Shown here in pieces: positions 1 to 9,764 of a DNA stretch of 64,000 bases (within the stretch, counting starts at the first letter, position 1; each line of letters starts with the position of its first letter). The position numbers were made by a program, and so were the translations under genes. The stretch comes from Paralithodes platypus (lineage: Eukaryota > Arthropoda > Malacostraca > Decapoda > Lithodidae): the NCBI GenBank assembly GCA_032716605.1, contig CM064538.1, positions 18,641,263 through 18,705,262 of the forward strand, in the 5' to 3' direction. The notes below the pieces were generated by a model that was not told the DNA's origin, made no database searches, and saw nothing but the letters and a program-made list of their open reading frames with translations.

Positions 1-2479
1 GGGAGGTAACTAAAGTTTGCTAGAGGTCGACGGAGGTAACTAAAGTTTGCTAGAGGTCGAGGGAGGTAACTAAAGTTTGCTAGAGGTCGAGGGAGGTAAC
101 TAAAGTTGCTAGAGGTCTAGGGAGGTAACTAAAGTTTGCTAGAGGTCTAGGTAAACTAAAGTTTGCTAGAGGGCTAAAGGACTAAAAGTTTGCTAAGGTC
201 TAAACTAAAGTTTGCTAGAGGTCGAGCGAGGTAACTAAAGTTTGCTAGAGGTCGAGGGAGGTAACTAAAGTTTGCTAGAGGTCGAGGGAGGTAACTAAAG
301 TTTGTTAGAGGTAACTAAAGTTGCAGATTAGGATGAAACTAAAGTTTGCTAGAGGTCTAGGGAGGTAACTAAAGTTTGTAGATTATAGGGAGGTAACTAA
401 AGTTTGCTGAGAGGTTAGGGAGGTGACTAAAGTTTGCTAGAGGTCGAGCGGAAACTAAAGTTGCTAGAGGTCAAAGAACTAAAGTTTGTAGAGGTCGAGG
501 GAGGTAACTAAAGTTGCTAGAGGTCTGCTAGAATAGGAGGTAACTAAGTTTGCTAGAGGTCTAGGGAGGGACTAAAGTTTGCTAGAGGTCTAGGGAGTAA
601 CTAAGTTTGCTAGAGGTCTAGGAAGGTAACTAAAGTTTGCTAGAGGTCTAGGGAGGTAACTAAAGTTTGCTAGAGGTCTAGGGAGGTGACTAAAGTTTGC
701 TAGAGGTCTAGGGAGGTAACTAAAGTTTGCTAGAGGTCAAGGGAGGTAACTAAGTTGCTAGAGGTAAGGGATGTACTAAAGTTTGTCGGGAGGTCTAATG
801 TGATAGAGGTCGAGGGAGGTAACTAAAGTTGCTAGAGGTCGGGGAGGTAACTAAAGTTTGTTAGAGGTCTAGGGACTAAATCAGAGGTCTAGGGTAACTA
901 AGGTTGATAGAGGTCTAGGGAGTAACTAAAGTTTGCTAGAGGTCTAGGGAAGTAACTAAAGTTTGATAGGGTCTAGGGAGGTAACTAAAGTTTGATAGAG
1001 GTCTAGGGAGGTACTAAAGTTGATAGAGGTCTAGGGAGGTAACTAAAGTTTGATAGAGGTCTGGGAGGAAACTAAAGTTTGATAGAGGTCTAGGGAAAAC
1101 TAAAGTTTGATAGAGGTCGAGGGAGGTAACTAATGTTTGATAGAGGTATAGGGAGGTAACTAAGTTTGATAGAGGTTCTAGGGAGGTAACTAAAGTTTGA
1201 TAGTCAGGAGGTAACTAAAGTTTGATAGAGGTCTAGGGAGGTAACTAAAGTTTGATAGAGGTCGAGGGAGGTAACTAATGTTTGATAGAGGTCTAGGGAG
1301 GTAACTAAAGTTTGATAGAGGTCTAGGGAGGTAACTAAAGTTTGATAGAGGTCTAGGGAGGTAACTAAAGTTTGATAGAGGTCGAGGGAGGTAACTAATG
1401 TTTGATAGAGGTCTAGGGAGGTAACTTAAGTTTGATAGAGGTCTAGGGAGGTAACTAAAGTTTGATAGAGGTCGAGGGAGGTAACTAATGTTTGGATAGA
1501 CGAGGGAGGTAACTAAAGTTTGATAGAGGTCTAGGGAGGTAACTAAAGTTTGATAGAGGTCGAGGGAGGTAACTAATGTTTGATAGAGGTCGAGGGAGGT
1601 AACTAAAGTTTGATAGAGGTCTAGGGAGGTAACTAAAGTTTGATAGTCTGAGGGAGGTAACTAAGTTTGATAGAGGTCGAGGGAGGGTATGTTGATAGAG
1701 GTCTAGGACCTAATTTGCTAGAGGTCGAGGGAGGTAAATAATGTTGATAGAGGTCGAGGGAGGTAACTAAAGTTTGATAGAGGTCTAGGAGAGGTAACTA
1801 AAGTTTTGATAGGTCGAGGGAGGTAACTAATGTTGTTTGATAGAGCTAGGGCTAGGGAGGTAACTAAAGTTTGATAGAGGTCTAGGGAGGTAACTAAAGT
1901 TGCTAGAGGTCTAGTGGAGGTAACTAAAGTTTGATAGAGGTCTAGGGACGGTAAACTAAAGTTTGATAGAGGTCTAGGGAGGTAACTAAAGTTTGATAGA
2001 GGTCGATTTGATAGAGGTCTAGGGAGGTAACTAAAGTTTTGCTAGAGGTCTAGGGAGGTAACTAAGTTTGATAGAGGTCGAGGAGGTAACTAATGTTTGA
2101 TAGAGGTCGAGGGAGGTAACTAAAGTTTGATAGAGGTCTAGGGAGGTAACTAAAGTTTGATAGAGGTCGAGGGAGGTAACTAATGTTTGATAGAGGTCGA
2201 GGGAGGTAACTAAAGTTTGATAGAGGTCTAGGGAGGTAACTAAAGTTTGATAGAGGTCGAGGGAGGTAACTAATGTTTGATAGAGGTCGAGGGAGGTAAC
2301 TAATGTTTGATAGAGGTCTAGGGAGGTAACTAAAGTTTGATAGAGGTCTAGGGAGGTAACTAATGTTTGATAGAGGTCGAGGGAGGTAACTATAGTTTGA
2401 TAGAGGTCGAGGGAGATAACTAATGTTTGATAGAGGTCGAGGGAGGTAACTAATGTTTGATAGAGGTCGAGGGAGGTGA
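1..2479. repeat. 30-bp minisatellite array (about 80 units)
   Basis: Tandem units of about 30 bp built on GGGAGGTAACTAAAG, TTTGATAGAGGTC and TAGG or GAGG. Units in roughly the first 900 bases read TTTGCTAGAGG and carry many small indels. Units after that read TTTGATAGAGG and are much more uniform, with alternating AAAG/AATG and TCTA/TCGA variants. The array continues off the left edge. Its core matches the subterminal part of the dispersed G element (compare TTTGATGGAGGTCTAGGG near 43898). The minus-strand open frame through it only reflects a unit length divisible by 3. Confidence 0.97.
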
Positions 2480-2539
2480 CTAACAAATAAATGAAAATAT
2501 AAATTAATAAACCCACAAAAATAATCACTGTCCCCTTAA
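2480..2539 (+). mobile_element. A/T-rich tail of a G-family TTAA element
   Basis: Directly after the last 30-bp unit the sequence becomes the A/T-rich tail seen in full G copies (compare 7755-7834) and ends in CCCCTTAA. That TTAA is shared with the start of the next element. This suggests the 30-bp array expanded inside a G element whose tail survives here. Confidence 0.55.
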
Positions 2540-2877
2540 GGAGGATCACCTGCTTTTCGTTATTTCTGTCCTTTTCTCTCTTTCTCTGGCTTGTATCCAT
2601 TCGGCCCCATTCAGCCTACTGTTTTAAGACGTTTATCCCCATCCAGGTGTCACTTTTTTACTGGTGAGCGGTAGCGAGCCAGCATATTTTTTATTTTTGT
2701 TTGACAGCAGGCTAAATTTGTAAATTTTTCGATAGAAAAATTGGATTTCTTCATATAATGCTGGCTCGCTATCGCTCGCCAGGAAGAAATCGACTCCTAG
2801 ATGGGGATAAACGTCAAATGGATACAAGCCAGAGAAAGATAGAAAAGGACAGAACAAAAACAGGTCACCCCCCTTAA
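2536..2877. mobile_element. P-family TTAA-bounded foldback element, copy 1
   Basis: The arms are complementary: TTAAGGAGGATCACCTG on the left against CAGGTCACCCCCCTTAA on the right. Further in, the GGCTTGTATCCATT and CCATCCAGGTGTC segments on the left mirror ATGGATACAAGCC and the GATGGGG side on the right. The centre holds an inverted GCGAGCGGTAGCGAGCC / GGCTCGCTATCGCTCGC hairpin. No transposase is encoded, so this is a non-autonomous element. TTAA at both ends fits a TTAA-targeting transposase, but the family is inferred. Confidence 0.8.
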
Positions 2878-3167
2878 ACCAATTTATTGCTACGGCCTAA
2901 AGTAATTATGTTCTATATCAACTTCAATTAAATGGGCGTGTTTGGCATACATGTACTGCAGCTGTTAATTGGTAGTATTGGATGTACAATATAGTATAAT
3001 TATGTGTGTGTAATATTTATGTACTGTTTAGATAGATAGATAGATAGATAGACAGATATATTGTTTTCTGTGTTTATGAAGGAGACAAAAGGCAGGCTGC
3101 ACGTAACGAGTATCTCCCCCCCCAAAAAAAAAAAAAATGTGACAGCTAAGTTCAAAGGACGTTGGGG
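2878..3167. other. no gene seen; GATA and poly-C/poly-A simple repeats
   Basis: A/T-rich sequence with a short (GATA)n run at about 3031-3050 and a poly-C then poly-A stretch at about 3114-3136. No open frame or recognisable element. Confidence 0.6.
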
Positions 3168-3530
3168 TCAAAATTCTTTGGGCAAACGAAATTTAAAGCA
3201 GTCTAAGTCATAGTATGAAGGAAATATTGATTGAGCGAGAGTTCTAGAGTTCACTTGTTGAGTAGAAAAAAATACTGAACAAAATGCTAATTCTTGGGTT
3301 GGAGAGCTGGACAGAATAGGAGTGGGACTGAGTTGAAAGCGGGTGCCTTGCACCCGCCGCAAGGGATGGGGTATGCAATGAGAGAGCTCTGAAGAATACT
3401 GATTGCTGTAATAGCGATAGAAGAGTGAAAGAGATGCAACATTGCGGCGTGTAGAAAGAGATTGTAGGGAACTAGTAAGAGGAAGTGAGTTGATAAGACG
3501 AAATGCTTTAGACTCTACCGTTTTGATTTT
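3168..3530 (-). pseudogene. 3' end of a non-LTR retrotransposon RT-type ORF (fragment)
   Basis: The minus-strand frame carries the C-terminal region found in many arthropod LINE polyproteins: LINSLPLTSSLQSLSTRR, VASLSLFYRYY, a CS-type SSELSHCIP and a downstream TRFQL block, ending in FKFRLPKEF at a stop near 3168. The reverse transcriptase core (GVPQGS, YADD) is absent, so only the end of the element remains. The open frame continues upstream into an unrelated family B miniature element at 3530-3625, so the first 30 or so residues are a chance fusion. Family membership follows from the RR-VASLSLFYRYY pattern. Confidence 0.7.
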
Positions 3531-3625
3531 TTTTTTCCTACCACAGATCCTTCTTAAGCTGCACAAAATCGTGTAAATATAGCTAGAATTCAAGGAAAAA
3601 GACGTCACCGGTACGGAAGGGGTTA
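3530..3625 (-). mobile_element. terminal fragment of a family B TTAA element
   Basis: On the minus strand it begins TTAACCCCTTCCGTACCGG and continues GTGACGTC, the same terminus as 24834 and (diverged) 41771. Only this end is present; the other side is LINE sequence. Confidence 0.65.
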
Positions 3626-3627
3626 AT

Positions 3628-3831
3628 CGTGTGCCAGCTCCTGCATTTATTCTCTTTGTGCTGTATTAATGTCTGTCAGATGTTGAATAGGGTGGGTAAG
3701 TGTAGGAACATGTTTGTATACCTCACTCAATAGAAGAAGAAATCATGCATAAATATTGCTGATACCAATTATTGATCAAAACATACTTGGTGCCGAGACA
3801 TCACTTATTAGGCCGACTGTACAATCACTTA
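3628..3831 (+). mobile_element. Tc1-like miniature element, copy lacking its left terminus
   Basis: About 200 bp closely matching the right arm of the dimer at 11458-11893: GTGCTGTATTAATGTCTG, GATGTTGAATAGGGTGGG, CTTGGTGCCGAGACAT, ending GGCCGACTGTA. The ACTGTA end next to TA fits Tc1/mariner termini. No protein is encoded. Confidence 0.7.
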
Positions 3832-4170
3832 TAACAATGCGTGGGCCCCCTGTTTGTTTATGCAATTTTAACTCCCTATTTGGATTTTCGGATGGAACTT
3901 CCTTTTCAATATATAGTGTATAGAGTTTTGTAGTTGATGTACAGTTGATGTATAGGAACATTTACGCACGAATAAGTTTCCGGAGATACACTTCCATAAT
4001 TACAAACCGGTGAGGTCCACGAATGTTTATGAGTGACTGTACACATCTTCCTGAGGAGACCTACTGTATATTCTTATTTGAGTAATACACACTCCTACCC
4101 CCTAACACTCAAACAAGGGGGCTATTGTATATATATATACTCCATAATTATAAGCATGCACGCTAACACA

Positions 4171-4172
<2 letters not shown>
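3832..4172. other. no gene seen
   Basis: Unremarkable A/T-rich sequence between a miniature element and a microsatellite. Short open frames here span element junctions and show no domain. Confidence 0.5.

Positions 4173-4220
<48 letters not shown>
4173..4220. repeat. (CT)n microsatellite
   Basis: An uninterrupted run of about 23 CT dinucleotides. Confidence 0.98.
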
Positions 4221-4223
<3 letters not shown>

Positions 4224-4349
4224 ACGTTCTTTCCAGGTTCGCATCCCGTCAAACGTTCACATTAAACCACCTTTTCTTGTGACCGCACCAATTAAAACCA
4301 GCTAAAGGTTCATCTTATAGGAGAGAGCAAAAGGTGTAGTGGGTGAATG

Positions 4350-5030
4350 GGTACCAGTAATGAGAATGTTGGTAGTTGTGGTAGTTGTGGTGGTTGCGGT
4401 GGTTGTGGTAGTTGTGGTGGTTGTGGTAGTTGTGGTGGTTGTGGTAGTTGTGGTGGATGTGGTAGCTGTGGTGGTTGTGGTAGTTGTGGTAGTTGTAGTG
4501 GTTGTAGATATTATGGTAGTTGTGGTAGTTGTAGTGGTTGTAGATATTATGGTAGTTGTGGTAGTTGTAGTGGTTGTGGTAGTGGTAGTTGTGGTGGTTG
4601 TGGTAGTTGTAGTGATTGTGGTGGTTGTGGTAGTTGTGGTGGTTGTGGTGGTTGTGCTAGTTGTTGTGGTTGTAGTGGTTGTGGTAGTTGTGGTGGTTGT
4701 GGTAGTTGTGAGGGTTGTGGTAGTTGTGGTAGTTGAGGTGGTTGTGGTAGTTGTGGTGGTTGTGGTGGTTGTGGTGGTTGTGGTAGTAGTGGTGGTTGTG
4801 GTAGTTGTGGTAGTTTTAGTAGTTGTGGTGGTTGTGGTGGTTGTGGTGGTAGTGGTAGTAGTGGTTGTGGTATTGGTAGTTGTGGTGATTGTGTTAGTTG
4901 TGGTGGAGGGGGGTTGTGGGGGTAGCTTTGGTAGTAGTGGTAGTTGTAGTAGTGGTATTTGTGGTAGTTGTGGTGGTAGTGGTAGATGTGGTGGAGGGTG
5001 GTTGTGGGGGTAGTTTCGGTAGTAGTGGTA
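4350..5030. repeat. (TGGTNG)n-type hexanucleotide array
   Basis: About 680 bases of TGGTAGTTG / TGGTGGTTG units, G/T on the + strand with very few C or A. It is open in several frames, giving poly-Val, Gly-Cys-Ser and Pro-Gln-Leu translations that are repeat artefacts. Confidence 0.97.
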
Positions 5031-5093
5031 GTAGTGTGTGTGCGTGTGTATGTGTGTGTGTGTGTGCGTGTGTGGTATGTGTATGTGTGTGTG
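5031..5093. repeat. (GT)n microsatellite
   Basis: An interrupted alternating GT tract with GC steps; alternating purine-pyrimidine sequence. Confidence 0.95.
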
Positions 5094-5334
5094 GACGTGA
5101 AATCACAAGAGGAAGAAGAATAAGGAATGGAGGGAACAGAGACAACGACCAAGCGATATAAACAAGACGACCGAAATAATAGATAAATAATGAAGAAATA
5201 CGAAACATAAGGGCTATACTAAACCACCACCTCCCTAATACAAACAAAATAAACGAAATCAAAAGAGGAAACTTAGAAATTAAAGGGAGAGTGGCTGTTT
5301 GTTAGGTCTATTAATTCATGTATTCATATTTGTG

Positions 5335-5427
5335 TTTAGTTTCCTCCCTAGACCTCCATCAAGCTTAGAGAAACACCCCCTAGGCTCCCCCTTCAAGATA
5401 GATTTGTACCCATCTCCCCTTAACCTC
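5335..5427 (-). mobile_element. G-family element, short deleted copy
   Basis: Reverse-orientation match to the G tail: TTTCCTCCCTAGACCTCCAT, CAAGCTTAGAGAAACACCCC, AGATAGATTTGTAC, then CCATCTCCCCTTAACC, which matches the opposite terminus. The hairpin core is missing, so this is an internal-deletion derivative. Confidence 0.65.
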
Positions 5428-5619
5428 AACAGTCCATCAGCCTCACCTTAAGAAATCAAAAGAGGAAAGTTAGAAATAAAGAAACATAATATTATGCCAG
5501 AGACGGAGAGAAAGAATGAAACAAGCACTCAAGCTGCAGTTTGGGAAGAAAACAAATATCAATGTAACTTTTGCATCTTTCGAGTGACACGAAATTTACC
5601 GGCTTTATTAAGTTTCTCT

Positions 5620-5941
5620 CGCTCACACACACATACACACACACCCACACCCATTTACACACACACACACACACACAAACACACCTGTACACATACACAC
5701 ACACACACATACCTTTACATACACACTCAATCACCTTTACACACACACATACACACTCAATCACCTGTACGCACACAGACACACCTTTACACACACACAC
5801 GCACACCTTTACACACACTCAATCACCTTTACAAACACACACACACACTCAATCACCTTTACACACACGCTCAATCACCTTTACACACACACACACCTCT
5901 ACACATACACACACCTGTACACATACACACACACACACACA
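5620..5941. repeat. (AC)n array with an embedded CTCAATCACCTTT unit
   Basis: AC repeats interrupted at intervals by CTCAATCACCTTTAC and CTGTAC blocks. This is a compound minisatellite. LINE sequence begins directly at its right end. Confidence 0.96.
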
Positions 5942-6957
5942 CATGGATAGAAAATTGGCTCAGCGACAGAAAGCAAAGAGTAGTCATAAACGGTAAGGCA
6001 TCAAAATGGACCAATGTAAGTAGCGGGGTACCCCAGGGATCGGTACTAGGACCAGTTCTCTTTCTAATTTACATCAACGACATAGATGAGGGTCTCACCT
6101 GTACAATCTCAAAATTTGCTGACGATACAAAAATTGCAAATAGCGTACTCTCAAAAGAACAAGTTGACGAATGCAACACAATCTAGATAAATTGTCATGT
6201 TGGGCCCAAATTTGGCAAAGGAGTTTCAATGCGGATAAATGTAAAGTACTACATATCGGATACCTAAATGAGAAAGCAAACTATTCGATGAATGGCACTC
6301 AGCTTAAGAATGTAAACAGAGAAACCGATCTGGGAGTAACAATATCGAGTAACCTAAAAACCGAGTCAACAATGTTCAGAAGTTGTTAAGAAGGCAAACA
6401 AAATAATTGGCTTTATAGGCAGGTCATTTGAGCATAAATCCAAAGAAGTTATCCTAACCCTTTACAATTCATTAGTCCGCCCTTTTCTGGAATACTGCGT
6501 TCAATCCTGGTGCCCTTAATACCAAAAAGATATAAACAAGCTAGAACGAGTTCAACGTAGAGTTACCAAAATGATACCTAGCCTAAAGAACAAACCATAC
6601 GAAGAGCGTCTTAGAGAATTAAATCTATTTCCTTTAACCCAGCGCAGCTTAAGAGGTGACTTAATTCAAGGGTTCAAGATCATCAAAGGCCATCGACAAT
6701 ATGAACTGTAGTAAGTACTTCACTATCGACCAAGCTAATTACACGCGGGGAAACGGTTGCAAAATTATTGGTAAATCTTTTAACAAATCTAACAAATTTA
6801 ACAAATCTAAGAATTTCTTCTTCAATCGAGTTGTCAACTTGTGGAATGGGCTTTCCCGAAACGTTATAGACTGCATCACCGTTGATTCATTTAAACTCCG
6901 CCTAGACAAATATCTCGCATCAAACCCGCGAATGACTGAGTTTGTAACTGAATAACT
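5942..6957 (+). pseudogene. reverse transcriptase C-terminal half, frameshifted
   Basis: Translation begins at [14 protein letters not shown] and contains RT motif B ([11 protein letters not shown]) and the catalytic motif FADDTK at 6115-6132. A missing base near 6170 shifts the frame into [20 protein letters not shown]. Further shifts occur near 6380 and 6690, and an in-frame stop follows SWCP near 6520. The last frame ends SFKLRLDKYLASNP before a stop at about 6955. At least three lesions make it non-functional. The N-terminal endonuclease and RT fingers are missing because of the 5' truncation. Confidence 0.88.
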
Positions 6958-7185
6958 GGATTTTATCCCCCCCTCAGTTACTAAACCATCTGTCCCCTAC
7001 TAACTTCTTAATTCCTGCCACGGACATTAGTTCCAGGGCAGTAATTCCCTTTCCAATTTTCCCTTACCCACTCTAAACCACTGTTTGGACACTTGATCCT
7101 CAGTGTTTTGGAGGACAAGCAACCTAGAAGGGTCACTAGATCTGTTGTTGCTTGATTTCCTTTGTACTCCTTTGTACTTACTCTT
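5942..7185 (+). mobile_element. CR1-like LINE, copy 1, 5'-truncated
   Basis: The element starts abruptly inside the reverse transcriptase, next to the AC array, and runs through the RT end, the C-terminal region, a 3'UTR and a terminal tandem CCTTTGTACT repeat. A short tandem repeat tail instead of poly-A is typical of CR1/L2-type LINEs. It is closely related to the copies at 12769-15662 (opposite strand) and 61911-64000; all three share the CTGCCACGG and GGGCAGTA blocks in the 3'UTR. The 5' truncation is the usual product of incomplete target-primed reverse transcription. Confidence 0.9.
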
Positions 7186-7450
7186 GTACACATATCACAC
7201 AGAAGGCGGTCCAGAAAAAGCAACAACGAGTAATATTCCGTCAATTTTTACTGGCAATTGAAATCTTGCAGCTTCCAAATATACGTTGCATAAGAATTAA
7301 ACTACCGAACATAATCTACCTTCGATCTAGTTTCCGATTGCGAAAATAAACTTGCTCATCGAAAATTACCGGAAAATGCGATCGTGTGACACCACCTTAA
7401 TATTCCACTTCGTGTTACCTGTCCATGCTTACCTTTACTGCTCTAATTAG
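7186..7450. other. no gene seen
   Basis: Between the LINE tail and the next TTAA element. One short open frame has no recognisable motif. Confidence 0.5.
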
Positions 7451-7834
7451 TTAAGGGGAGAGGGGTCGTTTTCTGGTCCCCCTTCTTCCTCATGTTTAGT
7501 CCCACTAGTTATCAGATGTTATGACTGACGTTCAGCCCATTAGTTTGGCGATTTCAAAACCTTTTGCCCCATTTCTTTGTAAATATTTAGAATTTTCATG
7601 TCATTAAGGTGTCGATTTTTTCCTGGCGAGCGAGAGCGACCCTGTAATTTAAGAGGAACTGGCCTTTGGCCAGGACGTTTTTCTATCGAAAAATGTACAA
7701 ATTTATCTTGAAGGAGGGTCTTGGGGGATGTTTTTTAAGCTTGATGGAGGTATAGGGAGGAAATTAAAAAAATATAAAAATATATACCGGTATATACCGT
7801 ATGTGAGCAAATAAATACGCCATCCCCCCTAAAC
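7451..7834 (+). mobile_element. G-family TTAA element, near-complete copy
   Basis: It starts TTAAGGGGAGAGGGG and ends CCATCCCCCCTAAAC, an imperfect inverted pair. Internal landmarks in order: CCTCATGTTTAGTCCC, GTTTGGCGATTT, GTGTCGATTTTTTCCTGG, GCGAGCGAGAGCGACCC, CTGGCCTTTGGCCAGG, TTTTTCTATCGAAAAATG, GGAGGGTCTTGGGGG, AAGCTTGATGGAGG. No coding capacity. The same landmarks recur at least a dozen times in this window. Confidence 0.8.
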
Positions 7835-7954
7835 ATGCTCAGGTATGATTACAGGTAGTTGTTGTCCCAAGTGTATACTTTGTTGATGAGTTGCACTGTT
7901 TTACCTGCCCTCATGCTCTATGTCTGTATGTCTCTATCTCTCCCCCACTCTCCC

Positions 7955-8280
7955 TCTCTCTCTATATATATACAGTATATATCATACACACACAAAGACA
8001 TACACACTCTTTGTTTCGCGAACACACACACACCACTCACTCTCTTTCTCTCGCACACGCACACATACACACACACACTCTGACTCTCAGACACACACAC
8101 TCTCTCTCAGACACACACACACACTTTCTCACTCTCAGACACACCCACTCTCTCAGACACACACCACACATCTCTCACTTACAGACACACCCTCTCTCTC
8201 TCAGACACACACACACACACACACACTCTCTCACTCTCAGATACACACATACACACTCTCTCTCTCCCTCTCTCTCTCAG
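7955..8280. repeat. compound (CA)n/(CT)n microsatellite
   Basis: Alternating CTCTCT and ACACAC blocks with recurrent CTCTCAGACACACA units. The open frames in it are artefacts. Confidence 0.96.
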
Positions 8281-8294
8281 GTATTAATACACTC

Positions 8295-8715
8295 ATGAAT
8301 GCAAAGAAGAGATCAAAGAGGAAAGAAGCCGAGGGAGGAGAGGCGAAAATACAGTGAGATGGATTACTGCACGATAAAGGAAGGAGGAAGGAGGAGGAGG
8401 AGGAGGAGGAAGAGGAGGATTGGGAAGAGGGAAGAGACGGAAGAAGTGGAAGGAGGAGGGGGAAGAGGAGGATTAGGAGGAGAGGGGAGAGACGGAAGAA
8501 GTGGAAGGAGGAGGAGGGGAGAAATGGAGGAGAGGGAGGAGGAAGAGGAGGAAGGAGGATTAGGAGAGGGAAGAGGAGGAGGGAGGGGAGGAGGAGAAGG
8601 AAGAAGTGGGAGGAGGAGGAGGAAAAAGTGGAAGGAAGAGGCGGAGGAGAAGGAAGAAGTGGGAAGAGACGGAGAAGAGGAGGAGGAGGAGGAGAAGGAA
8701 TACAAAGGAAAATAA
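8295..8715. repeat. purine-only tract rich in GGA/GGAA
   Basis: About 400 bases that are almost entirely A and G on the + strand, dominated by GGAGGA and GAAGAAGTGGAAGGA blocks repeated at larger spacing. Such homopurine mirror-like DNA can form triplexes; that is inference. Confidence 0.93.
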
Positions 8716-8794
8716 ACTGCAACATACCTATTGGTCCTTACGGGGCAGTTTGGATATCTAAAACTACTAATCTATTGACTACGAGGTAGAGAAA

Positions 8795-8979
8795 AGGATA
8801 GCAAAGAGGAAGGAGGAGGAGGAGGAGGAGAAAGAGAGGGAAGAAGTGGGAGGAAGAGGTAGGAAGAAGTGGGAGAAGAAGGTGGTAAGAGGAAGAGGAG
8901 AGGAGAATAGCGATAGTAGGATTACGGAGGGAAGGCGGGCATAGGAAAAAGAGAATAAGGAGGATCTAGAACGGGTAGG

Positions 8980-9011
<32 letters not shown>

Positions 9012-9145
9012 AACAGAGAGAGAGAGAGCTAGGTAGGTAGGTAGGTAGGTAATAAACAGGATGGAGATAGTTAGATAGGTGTAGGTAAACAGAGAGATAG
9101 TTAGTAGGTAGGTAAACAGAGAGGGAGATAGGTAGGTAGGTAGGT

Positions 9146-9201
<56 letters not shown>

Positions 9202-9225
9202 GAAGAAAGAGAGAGTAGAGACAGC
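8795..9225. repeat. second purine tract with (GA)n and (GGTA)n
   Basis: GGA-rich sequence followed by two (GA)n runs (about 8980-9004 and 9151-9198) and several (GGTA)n runs (about 9028-9050 and 9128-9146). Confidence 0.93.
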
Positions 9226-9394
9226 CCTCACAACTCACACGCACCAGGTAAAAATAATTCATAACTCTCGGGCGATTTAAAGAGGCAACTCCTGCCCACC
9301 TGACAGCCCTCATAATTATTGCTGAGTCCTCGTGAGTCAGCAACCTTTTGGACTGTCAGGACGAACGGGTGAATCAGGATGAGGCAAAAACCAG

Positions 9395-9740
9395 TATTTT
9401 GGGGTCGATTTATTCATTAATTGATATATTTTAGTTTCCTCCCTAGGACCTCCATCAAGCTTAAATACAACCCCAAAGATTCTAGATAAATTTGTAAATG
9501 TTTCGGTAGAAAATTTCCTGGCCGAAGGGTCGGTTCTTTTATTACAGGCTCGTTTATCGCGCCATGAAAAAATCGACACCTAAATGGCACGAAAAGACTT
9601 AATATTGACAAAGAAATAGGGCAAAAGGTCTTACAATTACTAAACTAATAATGGGCCGAGCGTCTTAAAGTTCCAAAACTAATGAGGCTAAACATGAGGG
9701 AGAAAGGGGGCAGAAATAACAAACCATCTCCCCTTAGCAC
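9395..9740 (-). mobile_element. G-family TTAA element, reverse copy
   Basis: Reverse-orientation landmarks: TTTCCTCCCTAGGACCTCCA, CAAGCTTAAATACAACCCC, TTTCGGTAGAAAATTTCC, GGCCGAAGGGTC, CGACACCTAAATGGCACG, GGCTAAACATGAGGGAG, ending ACCATCTCCCCTTAGC. The GCGAGCG motif is degraded to CTCGTTTATCGCGCC. Confidence 0.75.
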
Positions 9741-9764
9741 TGAATCAAAGCCAAAACAGGAAAG

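Noticed and set aside
1..2479. CRISPR array
   Set aside because: Regular repeats but no unique spacers; units are contiguous, and the window is eukaryotic.
2031..2600. 189-residue minus-strand frame with a hydrophobic start and TSLDLYQTLV repeats
   Set aside because: It is the translation of the 30-bp satellite joined to a P-element end; unit length divisible by 3 keeps it open.
4339..5152. Poly-Val, Gly/Cys/Ser and Pro/Gln-rich frames
   Set aside because: Direct consequence of the TGGTNG hexanucleotide array in different frames.
8237..8725. Long Ser/Pro/Leu or Gly/Arg/Glu-rich frames on both strands
   Set aside because: Homopurine tract; no stops because TAA/TAG/TGA need T.
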